Of a DNA stretch of 64,000 nt, positions 1 through 7,512 are shown piece by piece. The translations under genes and the position numbers were made by a program. Source of the DNA: CBDCWO01 sp965223405 (lineage in GTDB: Bacteria; Bacteroidota; Bacteroidia; Chitinophagales; Saprospiraceae); the NCBI GenBank assembly GCA_965223405.1, contig CBDCWO010000006.1:2356001-2420000 (forward strand), written 5' to 3'. The notes below the pieces were generated by a model. The model saw only the letters and a list, made by a program, of their open reading frames with translations, ran no database searches and was not told the origin of the DNA. Every line of letters starts with the position of its first letter. Within the stretch, counting starts at the first letter, position 1.

Positions 1-210
1 AACATCTATGAATACCCATTGATCTTTATGGACCGTCATTTGACAAAAAACAATATTCCAGGTGATGAGTCTATTAATTATATTAAAAACTTCGTGGATC
101 AAACACGTAAGTATGGAGGAGATTTTGTATTTCTTTGGCACAATTCATCTTTCCACTTACCTGAATGGCAACCCTATTCACATGTGTTTGAATCCATATT
201 CGAACTCTAG
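1..210 (+). CDS. C-terminal end of a polysaccharide deacetylase-like protein (partial)
   Basis: The reading frame is open from the first base, so this is the tail of a gene that begins upstream of the window. The last 70 codons include a segment reading FVFLWHNSSF, which resembles the C-terminal strand of polysaccharide deacetylase-family proteins in polysaccharide clusters. The stop codon at 208-210 lies immediately before the next gene, so the two are probably co-transcribed. The deacetylase call rests on one short motif and on its place beside a nucleotide-sugar dehydrogenase. The catalytic residues would lie outside the window. Confidence 0.5.
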   Translation, partial: NIYEYPLIFMDRHLTKNNIPGDESINYIKNFVDQTRKYGGDFVFLWHNSSFHLPEWQPYSHVFESIFEL

Positions 211-215
211 TGGTC

Positions 216-1505
216 ATGTATAAGGAAATTGTAAATAAGAAAAAGAAAATCGCCCTGATTGGATTGGGCTATGTAGGTCTCCCTATTGCACTGGAATTTG
301 CTAAACACTTTTCGGTTATTGGTTTTGATATCAATCGGGAAAGGGTGCAGATGATGAAAAATGGAGTTGATCCATCCAAGGAATTGGAGGCTGACGCTTT
401 TATCAATCGAGAAATTAAATTTACCTCTGAAGTGGACGATCTCAGAGAAGCTCAATTTTTTGTCGTTGCGGTTCCTACCCCAGTAGATGAACACCGCATT
501 CCTGATTTAACACCTTTACTCAGTGCCACTCGCACCGTTGGTAAAGTGCTCAAGAAAGGAGATTACGTCGTATACGAATCCACAGTGTATCCGGGCTGTA
601 CTGAAGAAGAGTGTCTTCCTCTACTCGAAGCGGAATCCGGATTGAAAATTGGTGAATTTAAATTGGGTTACTCTCCCGAAAGAATCGTACCCGGGGATAA
701 AAAACATACGCTTACCACCATTACCAAAGTGGTTTCCGGGTCAGACGAGGAAGCTTTGAAAGAAATATCCAAATTGTATGGACACATTGTTTCTGCCGGT
801 ATTCATGAGGCTACTTCGATAAAAGTAGCTGAAGCGGCAAAAGTTATTGAAAATACTCAGCGTGATATCAATATATCGCTGATGAATGAACTGTCCATCA
901 TATTCGATAAAATGGGCATCGATACCCAAGAGGTCATTCAGGCTGCAGGAACTAAATGGAATTTTTTAAAATTTTATCCCGGACTTGTTGGAGGACATTG
1001 TATAAGTGTCGATCCATACTACCTATTGTACAAATCCAAAGAACTTGGCTACGATCCGCAGGTAATCCTCAGTGGCCGTAGAGTAAATGATGAAATGCCT
1101 TCATTTATTGCCAAAAGACTGGTACAGGCGTTGATACAAAAAGGCAAGAACCCATCGGAATGTAAAGTGTTGGTATTGGGAATTACCTTCAAAGAAGACG
1201 TAGCGGACATACGAAATTCCAAAGTATCCGATCTGGTAAAAGAATTGATGAGCTTTTCTATTAATGTCCATCTGATGGATCCCCATGCATCTCCCAATGA
1301 AGTCGCTCATGAATATAATTTAACCATGATGGATGAATTATCCCATAACTATGATGCCATCGTAGTAGCCGTGGGTCACCAGGAATACCGGGATCTGACT
1401 TTTGATTATCTGCGCTCTTTAATGAATGGTAAACCCATATTATTTGACTTGAAAGGCATCTATGACTATCCCCGAAATGGCGAGGTGGAATATTGGAGGA
1501 TGTGA
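216..1505 (+). CDS. UDP-N-acetylhexosamine 6-dehydrogenase (TviB/WbpO-like nucleotide sugar dehydrogenase)
   Basis: NAD-dependent oxidation of a UDP-HexNAc to the uronic acid, a cytoplasmic step in surface polysaccharide synthesis. An N-terminal Rossmann motif GLGYVGLP is followed by VPTPVDEHRIPDL, ESTVYPG, SPERIVPGD and the catalytic GGHCISVDPYYL, with Cys at about residue 262. The C-terminal UDP-binding domain carries GITFKEDVADIRNSK. The length of 429 residues is normal for the family. ATG at 216 is preferred; an in-frame GTG at 210 overlaps the upstream stop. The SPER-x-x-PGD form is more like the TviB/WbpO group than plain UDP-glucose dehydrogenase, but the exact sugar cannot be read from sequence alone. 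Confidence 0.9.
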   Translation: MYKEIVNKKKKIALIGLGYVGLPIALEFAKHFSVIGFDINRERVQMMKNGVDPSKELEADAFINREIKFTSEVDDLREAQFFVVAVPTPVDEHRIPDLTPLLSATRTVGKVLKKGDYVVYESTVYPGCTEEECLPLLEAESGLKIGEFKLGYSPERIVPGDKKHTLTTITKVVSGSDEEALKEISKLYGHIVSAGIHEATSIKVAEAAKVIENTQRDINISLMNELSIIFDKMGIDTQEVIQAAGTKWNFLKFYPGLVGGHCISVDPYYLLYKSKELGYDPQVILSGRRVNDEMPSFIAKRLVQALIQKGKNPSECKVLVLGITFKEDVADIRNSKVSDLVKELMSFSINVHLMDPHASPNEVAHEYNLTMMDELSHNYDAIVVAVGHQEYRDLTFDYLRSLMNGKPILFDLKGIYDYPRNGEVEYWRM

Positions 1506-1549
1506 TATCGAGGGTAACGAGGGTTTCAAAGGTGTCGAGGGTATCATAT
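1502..1549. repeat. Upstream tandem repeat of four-helix-bundle element A (GGGTATC/GGGTGTC type)
   Basis: Short degenerate tandem units of the form GAGGGTATC and AGGTGTC start at the stop codon of the dehydrogenase. The 15-base segment GGTGTCGAGGGTATC at 1531-1545 occurs as an exact reverse complement at 2214-2228, so this block and the one after the four-helix gene form an inverted pair. Confidence 0.85.
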
Positions 1550-1593
1550 AATTTTAGACTATTTGTAAGGTATAACCAAAGTTATTTTTAATA

Positions 1594-1755
1594 ATGGGTG
1601 ACTTTAGAGATTTAATTGTATGGAGGAAAGCATAAGATCTTGCAGTTGATATCAATAGATAAATGAATAAAAATCTTCCAATAAATAGAGATTATAGATT
1701 CATAGATCAACTGACAAGTGCCACTTTGTCAATTTCATCAAATATTGCAGAAGGA
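1594..1755 (+). pseudogene. Truncated four-helix-bundle (S23/IVP-like) gene copy
   Basis: The sequence from ATG 1594 is near-identical to the start of the intact gene at 1815 (MGDFRDLIVW in both) but has in-frame stops early on and ends at the Asn-Ile-Ala-Glu-Gly position. There it runs straight into a new block of GGGTATC repeats at 1756-1799. It looks like the remains of an earlier insertion, or a tandem duplication, of the same element. No function is expected. Confidence 0.8.
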
Positions 1756-1799
1756 GTGATATCAAGGGTATCGAAGGGTATCAAGGGTGTCATATTACT
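1756..1799. repeat. Second upstream repeat block of element A
   Basis: Tandem degenerate units AAGGGTATC, GAAGGGTATC and AAGGGTGTC in the same orientation as the block at 1502-1549. The block separates the truncated four-helix copy from the intact one. Confidence 0.8.
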
Positions 1800-1814
1800 A
1801 GAATACCATAGGTA

Positions 1815-2168
1815 ATGGGTGACTTTAGAGATCTTATAGTATGGAGAGAAGCAAAAGATCTTGCAGTTGATATTTATAAGCACTCTAATGAAGGATTTAA
1901 CTCTGATTATAGATTTAAAACACAATTAACAAGTGCGGTGGTTTCGATTTCATCAAACATTGACGAGGGAGATGAACTGAACTCAAACAAACAAAGTGTT
2001 AGGTTATTCAATATAAGTAAAGGATCTTGCGCGGAAGTAAAATCGTTACTAATTATTGGCCATGATATTGATTACTTCACTAATGAAGAATTTGAAAAGT
2101 TATACCAAAAGACCGATTACATTTCCAGAATGTTGTACAAACTCATCAAAATGAGGAAAACAAGTTAA
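1815..2168 (+). CDS. Four-helix-bundle protein (23S rRNA intervening-sequence protein family)
   Basis: A 117-residue small all-helical protein of the S23/IVP family (TIGR02436 type). Family hallmarks are visible: DLIVWREAKDLAVDIY at the start, a QLTSAVVSISSNIDEG stretch matching the usual QLRRA-SIPxNIAEG, and a helical C-terminus. Members are known from intervening sequences of 23S rRNA genes, and the related bAvd proteins pair with diversity-generating retroelements; neither context is present here. It lies between a sugar dehydrogenase and sulfate-assimilation genes, flanked by inverted GGGTATC/GATACCC repeats. Asp replaces the usual Ala in NIDEG. The molecular role is unknown. Confidence 0.85.
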   Translation: MGDFRDLIVWREAKDLAVDIYKHSNEGFNSDYRFKTQLTSAVVSISSNIDEGDELNSNKQSVRLFNISKGSCAEVKSLLIIGHDIDYFTNEEFEKLYQKTDYISRMLYKLIKMRKTS

Positions 2169-2173
2169 TGCTA

Positions 2174-2240
2174 TGATACCCCTGACACCCTTGATTTCAT
2201 GACACCTGGTTTCGATACCCTCGACACCCCTGATACCCTT
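2174..2240. repeat. Downstream repeat of element A (GATACCC/GACACCC type, inverted)
   Basis: Alternating units GATACCC and GACACCC separated by CT or TTG, the reverse complement of the blocks upstream of the four-helix gene. The segment 2214-2228 is an exact 15-base inverted match to 1531-1545. The repeat runs up to a few bases before the preferred start of the next gene. Confidence 0.85.
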
Positions 2241-2246
2241 GTAATA

Positions 2247-2531
2247 ATGTCAAAAATCCCTCAAACCCAAAACCTGTCACCTGACACCTTACCAAAAGAA
2301 TCCCATGTACGTTCAATCCTCAAGGGATTTACCTGGCGGATAGTGGCCACGACGACAACCATATTGATCACTTACTTTATTACCGGACGTATAGATACCG
2401 CGGTTAAAGTGGGAATTCTGGAATTCATTGGAAAAATATTGATTTACTATTTCCACGAAAGGTTATGGCAACTGGTGCCCAGAGGAACCATCCATGCCTG
2501 GCTAAAAAAGAATTTTAGCAAAAAAAAATAG
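2247..2531 (+). CDS. DUF2061 family small membrane protein
   Basis: About 94 residues from ATG 2247. An earlier in-frame ATG at 2199 would add 16 residues encoded by the flanking repeat and is less likely. The core ILKGFTWRIVATTTTILITYF and TAVKVGILEFIGKILIYYFHERLW matches the DUF2061 pattern of two hydrophobic segments ending in a YxHERxW motif. The function is unknown; the family is frequently found next to sulfate adenylyltransferase or APS kinase genes, as here, so a link to sulfur assimilation or transport is an inference from context. Confidence 0.8.
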   Translation: MSKIPQTQNLSPDTLPKESHVRSILKGFTWRIVATTTTILITYFITGRIDTAVKVGILEFIGKILIYYFHERLWQLVPRGTIHAWLKKNFSKKK

Positions 2532-2609
2532 ATCCAAAGTGAGGGTAACTTACCAGAATATTTGTTCCATCAGTAGACTAAATAACAGTTCAAGTCTTGA
2601 ACACTAAGT

Positions 2610-3200
2610 ATGGATAATCTGCATCCTGATTTTCATCGTTTTTTGTCTAGGAAAGAAAAAGAAGACGCTCTGGACCAGAAAGGTGTCGTAGTCTGGATGA
2701 CCGGTTTATCAGGTTCCGGTAAAAGTACCATAGCTCAAAATCTGGAAAGAAAACTGTTTGAAAAAAAGTATTTGGTGCAGGTGTTAGATGGTGATAATAT
2801 CCGCACCGGCCTTAATAATAATCTAAGTTTTTCGCTGGCAGATCGTTATGAAAATATTCGTCGCATCGCCGAAGTAGCCAAATTATTTTGTAATTCCGGG
2901 ATCATTACTATTTGTTCGTTTGTCTCCCCGACAATAGCCATCAGGTCATTGGCCAGAAAGATTATTGGTTCGGAGGATTTAGTAGAAGTATTTATCAACA
3001 CACCCTTAGCAGAATGTGAGCGCCGCGATATAAAAGGACTGTATAAAAAAGCCAGACAAGGAGAAATTACCGGATTTACCGGAATTGATAGTCCGTTTGA
3101 GATTCCGGAAAATGCTGATTTGGAAATTGATACGATGAATAACAGTATAAATGAATCAACCGAAATTATATTAGATTATATATTAAAACATCGCAGGTAG
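2610..3200 (+). CDS. cysC: Adenylylsulfate (APS) kinase
   Basis: Phosphorylates APS to PAPS with ATP. The 196-residue protein has the Walker A motif GLSGSGKST at residues 32-40, the family signature LDGDNIRTGLNNNLSFS, and FISPT-like SFVSPTIAIRS followed by FINTPLAECERRDIKGLY, all diagnostic of CysC. Length is normal. It precedes cysD and cysN, giving the full ATP sulfurylase plus kinase set. Because CysH in this window looks like an APS rather than a PAPS reductase, PAPS made here may serve the sulfotransferase encoded at 33692. Confidence 0.95.
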   Translation: MDNLHPDFHRFLSRKEKEDALDQKGVVVWMTGLSGSGKSTIAQNLERKLFEKKYLVQVLDGDNIRTGLNNNLSFSLADRYENIRRIAEVAKLFCNSGIITICSFVSPTIAIRSLARKIIGSEDLVEVFINTPLAECERRDIKGLYKKARQGEITGFTGIDSPFEIPENADLEIDTMNNSINESTEIILDYILKHRR

Positions 3201-3415
3201 ACTTCTGCAGAGAAAAATATTTCTGAAAATATTTTGGTACGGAGTCCTGGGTACGAGGTACCATATGATATTTCTGAAAAATGATGTTGAAAACTTAAAT
3301 ATTTATGAGATGGAAGCGCACTATAAAAATTGGAAAATTAATTCAATATCGTAAATCACATGGCTTTTAATACCCCTACCATTTAAACTAATTAACCTAT
3401 TTAATCTTTTTCAAC

Positions 3416-4315
3416 ATGTACCACCTATCCCATCTACGTGAATTAGAATCAGAATCTATTTTTATCATTAGAGAAGTTGCGGCGCAATTTCAAAATCCGG
3501 TGATTTTATTTTCCGGAGGTAAAGACAGTATTATCATGACCTACCTCGCCGTAAAAGCCTTTTACCCGGCGCGAGTTCCCTTTGCCTTGTTGCATATTGA
3601 TACTGGACATAACTTTCCGGAGACGTTGCAATACCGTGATGACCTGGTAAAACATTACGGATTGAAATTAGTAGTTGGAAGTGTGCAGGAAGCTATCGAT
3701 CAAGGTCATGTAACCGAAGAAAAGGGTTACAATGCAAGTCGAAATATGCTACAAATTCACACTTTGCTTGATGAACTGGAGAAAGGAAAATTTGATGCAG
3801 CCATGGGTGGAGGCCGGCGGGATGAAGAAAAAGCCAGGGCCAAAGAGCGATTTTTTTCTCATCGGGATGAATTTGGTCAGTGGGATCCTAAAAATCAAAG
3901 ACCGGAACTTTGGAACCTATTCAATGGTCGTAAACATTTTGGTGAGCATTTTCGCATATTCCCATTATCCAACTGGACTGAATTGGATGTCTGGCAATAT
4001 TTAGCTGAAGAAAATGTCCCTTTACCCTCTTTGTACTTTGCTCATCAAAGATCCGTATTCGAGCGTGATGGAATGTTGCTAGCCGATAGTCCATACATCA
4101 ACAAAAAACCCAATGAAGTGGTTTTTAACGAAGTGGTTCGTTGTCGAACTATCGGAGATACGACCTGCACCGGAGTATGGCGCTCCACGGCCACTACGGT
4201 TCAGGATATCATCGAAGAAATCGCCACTACCCGCATTACCGAACGTGGAGGAAGAGCCGATGACAAAAGAAGTGAAACATCGATGGAAGACCGAAAGAAG
4301 GAAGGATATTTTTAA
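3416..4315 (+). CDS. cysD: Sulfate adenylyltransferase small subunit
   Basis: ATP sulfurylase catalytic subunit, forming APS from sulfate and ATP in complex with CysN. The PP-loop SGGKDS is at residues 33-38. The conserved GGRRDEEKARAKER, WNLFNG, FPLSNWTELDVW and RTIGDTTCTG segments are present, ending in SERGGR-like TERGGRADDK. The length of 299 residues is typical. CysN follows, but the two genes are separated by about 790 bases holding a four-helix-bundle gene and its repeats, where most relatives have them almost adjacent. Confidence 0.97.
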   Translation: MYHLSHLRELESESIFIIREVAAQFQNPVILFSGGKDSIIMTYLAVKAFYPARVPFALLHIDTGHNFPETLQYRDDLVKHYGLKLVVGSVQEAIDQGHVTEEKGYNASRNMLQIHTLLDELEKGKFDAAMGGGRRDEEKARAKERFFSHRDEFGQWDPKNQRPELWNLFNGRKHFGEHFRIFPLSNWTELDVWQYLAEENVPLPSLYFAHQRSVFERDGMLLADSPYINKKPNEVVFNEVVRCRTIGDTTCTGVWRSTATTVQDIIEEIATTRITERGGRADDKRSETSMEDRKKEGYF

Positions 4316-4600
4316 ACAATAGTTTATCGGTCGAGGAACAATTGTTGATTTTAGTTTAGCGATAGTGAATTAGAAGAATAGCCAATTGAAAAGATGATAC
4401 CCAAGAGATCAACCATAGTTCGTCTATTGTTCAACTTTAGAGCAGGCCAAGATATTTTAAACGATAGTTTAACAGTTGAGGAACAATTGTTGAATTTAGT
4501 TTAGCGATAGTAATTATCCAAAGTCAATTGAATAAAAGATACCAAAGAGATCAACCATAGTTCATCTTTAAATCAAACAAAAGATATTTTGGAAAGCCCA
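4316..4600. repeat. Upstream repeats of four-helix element B
   Basis: Two diverged direct copies of a unit of about 135 bases are seen, each containing AGTTTA, GAGGAACAATTGTTGA, TTTAGCGATAGT and ATCAACCATAGTTC. The first begins at about 4318 and the second at about 4457. A partial third copy (AGTTCAACCATAGTTTGACT and following) lies downstream of the gene at about 4975-5036. Motifs AACNATAGT and ACTATNGTT recur in both orientations and can form small hairpins. Confidence 0.7.
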
Positions 4601-4618
4601 AAAGACTAAGAAGAATAG

Positions 4619-4948
4619 ATGAGAAATAAATTTGCATTCGAGAATCTTGAAGTCTGGCAGCTTTCAAGAAGTTATTTAAAATTAATATATAGTTTAACAA
4701 AAACATTTCCTGAATTTGAAAGATTTATTTTGGCCAACCAATTAGAACGGGCTGCTCTTTCAGTCATGACAAACTTAGCTGAAGGATCAGGGAGAAAATC
4801 TGGAAAAGAACAGGCCAGATTTACGGAAATAGCATACTCAAGCCTTTTGGAAACTGCTAGTTTGTCGATAGCATCTTTTGATAAAAACTATATTTCCGAA
4901 GAGGACCTCAACCAGATTCGATCAAAAGTAAAAAACTTGAGTGTTTAG
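4619..4948 (+). CDS. Four-helix-bundle protein inserted between cysD and cysN
   Basis: A 109-residue S23/IVP-family protein. FENLEVWQLSRSYLKLIY, FILANQLERAALSVMTNLAEGSGRKSGKEQARF and IAYSSLLETAS follow the family pattern, where N-L-A-E-G is the usual conserved turn. The gene is a few residues shorter than intact relatives elsewhere in the window. It interrupts the cysDN pair and is bordered by direct and partly inverted repeats specific to this locus. No catalytic motif is visible, and its role is unknown. Confidence 0.85.
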   Translation: MRNKFAFENLEVWQLSRSYLKLIYSLTKTFPEFERFILANQLERAALSVMTNLAEGSGRKSGKEQARFTEIAYSSLLETASLSIASFDKNYISEEDLNQIRSKVKNLSV

Positions 4949-4974
4949 CTAAGTAATTATCAAAAAAGCCAACT

Positions 4975-5045
4975 AAAAAGATGAAACACAAAAGTTCAAC
5001 CATAGTTTGACTATTGTTCAACTTTAAGACAAGCACTAAATTCAC
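4975..5045. repeat. Downstream repeat of element B
   Basis: Diverged direct copy of part of the upstream unit: CAACCATAGT, CTATTGTTCAACTTTA and an A-rich tail match 4407-4445. Within it, AACCATAGT and ACTATTGTT at about 4997-5017 form a short imperfect hairpin with a three-base loop. Confidence 0.7.
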
Positions 5046-5106
5046 TGACAACAAGAAATATTATTCGTGTATTTAGTGTCACTTCGTGTCTCAGCAAACT
5101 AAAAAT

Positions 5107-6378
5107 ATGACACTCAATAAACAAGATAACAAAAGTGAGTTACTCCGTTTCACTACCGCCGGTTCGGTTGATGATGGAAAGTCTACTCTCATCGGAAGAC
5201 TTTTATATGATAGCAAATCCATCTTTCAGGATCAATACGACGCAATTGAACAGGCGAGTCAGCGCAGAGGAGAAGATGGCGTCAACCTGGCCTTGCTCAC
5301 CGATGGCCTGCGTGCCGAGAGAGAACAAGGTATCACCATTGATGTGGCTTATCGATATTTTAGTACGCCGAAGAGAAAATTTATCATTGCCGATACTCCG
5401 GGACATATCCAGTATACTCGGAATATGGTTACCGGAGCATCAACGGCTAATGTCGCATTGATTCTCATTGATGCCAGGAAAGGGGTCATTGAGCAAACCA
5501 AGAGACATGCGATCCTGGCATCGATATTACAGATACCTCACCTTGTGATTTGTATCAACAAAATGGACCTTGTGGATTATCAGCAAGAAGTATACGAACG
5601 AATCAGGGATGACTTTGAAGATTTCGCTGGTAAATTGGATATCCACGATATGCAATTTATTCCTGTCTCCGCCTTGTATGGTGACAATATTGTGCATCGC
5701 AGCGAGCAGATGAATTGGTACGAAGGAGCCACTTTGATTTATTATCTGGAAAATGTGCATATCGGTAGTGACTGGAATTTGATTGATACCCGTTTTCCGG
5801 TGCAGATGGTTATCCGTCCCAATAATGATGATTTTCATGACTATCGGGGTTATGCCGGCCGGGTTGCCGGAGGTGTAATGAAAAAAGGGGATGAGGTGAT
5901 GTTATTGCCTTCCGGATTTACATCTGCTATTCAACGAATTGATACGTACAAAGGAGAAGTGAAGGAAGCATTTCCACCCATGAGTGTCACCATTCTATTG
6001 AATAACGACCTGGATCTAAGTCGTGGAGATATGATCGTCAGACCGAACAATCAACCCAAGGTGACCCAAGATCTGGATTTGATGATTTGCTGGTTTAATC
6101 AGGACAAACCACTTCAACTCAGGGGAAAATATACCATTCGACACACGACCCAGGAAGCCAGATGTGTAGTCAAGGAAGTGAGGTACCGATTGGACATCAA
6201 TACCTTGCACCGCGACTTAGACAACCCCGCCATTCAAATGAATGATATTGCAAGAATAGCAATCCGTACTACCAAACCTTTGTTTACCGATCCCTATCGT
6301 AAAAACCGGATCACCGGCAGTATTGTGTTGATTGATGAAGGCACGAATAATACGGTAGCCGCAGGAATGATTATTTGA
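5107..6378 (+). CDS. cysN: Sulfate adenylyltransferase large subunit (GTPase)
   Basis: GTPase subunit of ATP sulfurylase; GTP hydrolysis drives APS formation by CysD. The P-loop GSVDDGKST lies at residues 19-27 from ATG 5107 (an in-frame GTG at 5086 is possible). Further motifs are EREQGITIDVAYRYF, ADTPGHIQYTRNM, INKMDLVDY and the beta-barrel domains after residue 230. There is no fused APS kinase domain, which fits with the separate cysC. The stop codon at 6376-6378 lies inside the repeat that precedes the next four-helix gene, so the original 3' end may have been altered by the insertion. Confidence 0.96.
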   Translation: MTLNKQDNKSELLRFTTAGSVDDGKSTLIGRLLYDSKSIFQDQYDAIEQASQRRGEDGVNLALLTDGLRAEREQGITIDVAYRYFSTPKRKFIIADTPGHIQYTRNMVTGASTANVALILIDARKGVIEQTKRHAILASILQIPHLVICINKMDLVDYQQEVYERIRDDFEDFAGKLDIHDMQFIPVSALYGDNIVHRSEQMNWYEGATLIYYLENVHIGSDWNLIDTRFPVQMVIRPNNDDFHDYRGYAGRVAGGVMKKGDEVMLLPSGFTSAIQRIDTYKGEVKEAFPPMSVTILLNNDLDLSRGDMIVRPNNQPKVTQDLDLMICWFNQDKPLQLRGKYTIRHTTQEARCVVKEVRYRLDINTLHRDLDNPAIQMNDIARIAIRTTKPLFTDPYRKNRITGSIVLIDEGTNNTVAAGMII

Positions 6379-6407
6379 GCTGTGAGTTATGAGTTTTGAG
6401 CTGTGAG
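6376..6407. repeat. Left inverted repeat of four-helix element C
   Basis: Units GAGCTGT, GAGTTAT and GAGTTTT repeat in 7-8-base steps. The 32 bases match the reverse complement of 6804-6835 at 27 of 32 positions. The first three bases are the stop codon of cysN. Confidence 0.9.
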
Positions 6408-6430
6408 ATTGTAAAATATACGAAGGAAAG

Positions 6431-6795
6431 GTGAGTAAAGGATCTTATCAAGAATTACATGTTTGGAAGAAAGCACATCAATTAACCCTGGATATATATA
6501 ATGTGACAAACGACTTCCCAAAGAATGAAATATTTGGCATTATTTCTCAGCTAAGGAGGGCAATCGTCTCAGTTGAATTAAACATAGTGGAAGGCAAAAA
6601 TCGTAAAGGTGAAAATGATTTATTCAGTTTTTATACATATCTAGAGCCTCAAACCAAGAGGTGCATTGCATAATACATCTATCCAAAGACTTAGGGCATA
6701 TATCTGAGGAGTTGTATAAAGAATTAACAGAAAAATGTGAAGAAATCAACAAAATGATTAACGGATTAATTCGTTCGCTAAAAGTTAAAAAATGA
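6431..6795 (+). pseudogene. Frameshifted four-helix-bundle gene between cysN and cysH
   Basis: The first frame gives ELHVWKKAHQLTLDIYNVTNDF, IISQLRRAIVSVELNIVEG and then goes out of frame near 6620-6627. The next frame continues the family pattern with FLYISRASNQEVHCIIHL and ISEELYKELTEKCEEINKM and ends at TGA 6793-6795, overlapping the ATG of cysH. A single-base indel explains the break, unless it is a sequencing error. The gene starts at a GTG. It is bordered by the 27/32 inverted repeat of element C. Confidence 0.85.
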
Positions 6796-7463
6796 AAAAG
6801 CAACTCACAACTCAAAGCTCACAACTCAAAACTCACTTCCGGTCCCAAATTGAAAAATATCTGAGTCAGGGATTGAAAATATTTGCGTCTTCTTCTTTTC
6901 AGACCCATTCGATCCCCATGTTGCATATACTAGCTTCTATCGATCGAACGATTCCGGTCTATTTCATCAATACCGGTTTTCATTTTCCGGAAACGATTCA
7001 TTATAAAAATTCGATTGCCAGGCAGTTGAATATTAAAGTGATCGATGTAGAGTCTCCGATTACCAAAATTCATCAGTTGGATGCTTATGGCCGCTTTTTC
7101 TACTCCAGCGAACCGGATTATTGTTGTCATTTAAACAAAATATTACCGTTGATCCCGGTCCAGGCCCAACATGATGTGTGGATTACCGGAGTACGCAAAG
7201 ATCAGAATTCCAATCGCGCAACCTTCCAATACGAAGTAAAAGGAAGTAATGGGGTCCTTCGGTTTCATCCTATGCTGGAGTGGACCAACAAAATGATTTG
7301 GGATTATCGGCAGGAGCATCAGCTGCCGGCCCATCCTCTTGAAGAACAGGGATATCTGAGTGTAGGATGTGAACCTTGTACCCAACGATATTCCGGTGAA
7401 GGAAGAGATGGCCGCTGGGCCGGTATGAAGAAGACAGAGTGTGGCTTACATATTAAAAGTTAG
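6792..7463 (+). CDS. cysH: Assimilatory adenylyl-sulfate (APS) reductase, Fe-S type
   Basis: Reduces APS (possibly also PAPS) to sulfite with thioredoxin. The 223-residue protein has the core YFINTGFHFPETI, ITGVRKDQN and the catalytic ECGLH (Cys217). The pair Cys111-Cys112 and Cys193-x-x-Cys196 are the ligands of the [4Fe-4S] cluster that marks APS-using enzymes. The start ATG overlaps the stop of the four-helix pseudogene. The first 15 residues (MKKQLTTQSSQLKTH) are encoded by the right repeat of element C, so the N-terminus appears to have been rebuilt by the insertion. Confidence 0.93.
   Translation: MKKQLTTQSSQLKTHFRSQIEKYLSQGLKIFASSSFQTHSIPMLHILASIDRTIPVYFINTGFHFPETIHYKNSIARQLNIKVIDVESPITKIHQLDAYGRFFYSSEPDYCCHLNKILPLIPVQAQHDVWITGVRKDQNSNRATFQYEVKGSNGVLRFHPMLEWTNKMIWDYRQEHQLPAHPLEEQGYLSVGCEPCTQRYSGEGRDGRWAGMKKTECGLHIKS
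6802..6836. repeat. Right inverted repeat of four-helix element C
   Basis: Two 14-base units, each CTCACAACTCAAAG or a near copy, then CTCAC. Positions 6804-6835 pair with 6376-6407 at 27 of 32 positions. The repeat lies inside the first codons of cysH. Confidence 0.9.
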
Positions 7464-7512
7464 ACGTGAGGTTATGCATTAGCCCGAACCTTGACACCTA
7501 AAATTTAAAGAC

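Noticed and set aside
4113..4322. 69-residue frame at the end of cysD
   Set aside because: Out-of-frame shadow of the conserved cysD C-terminus.
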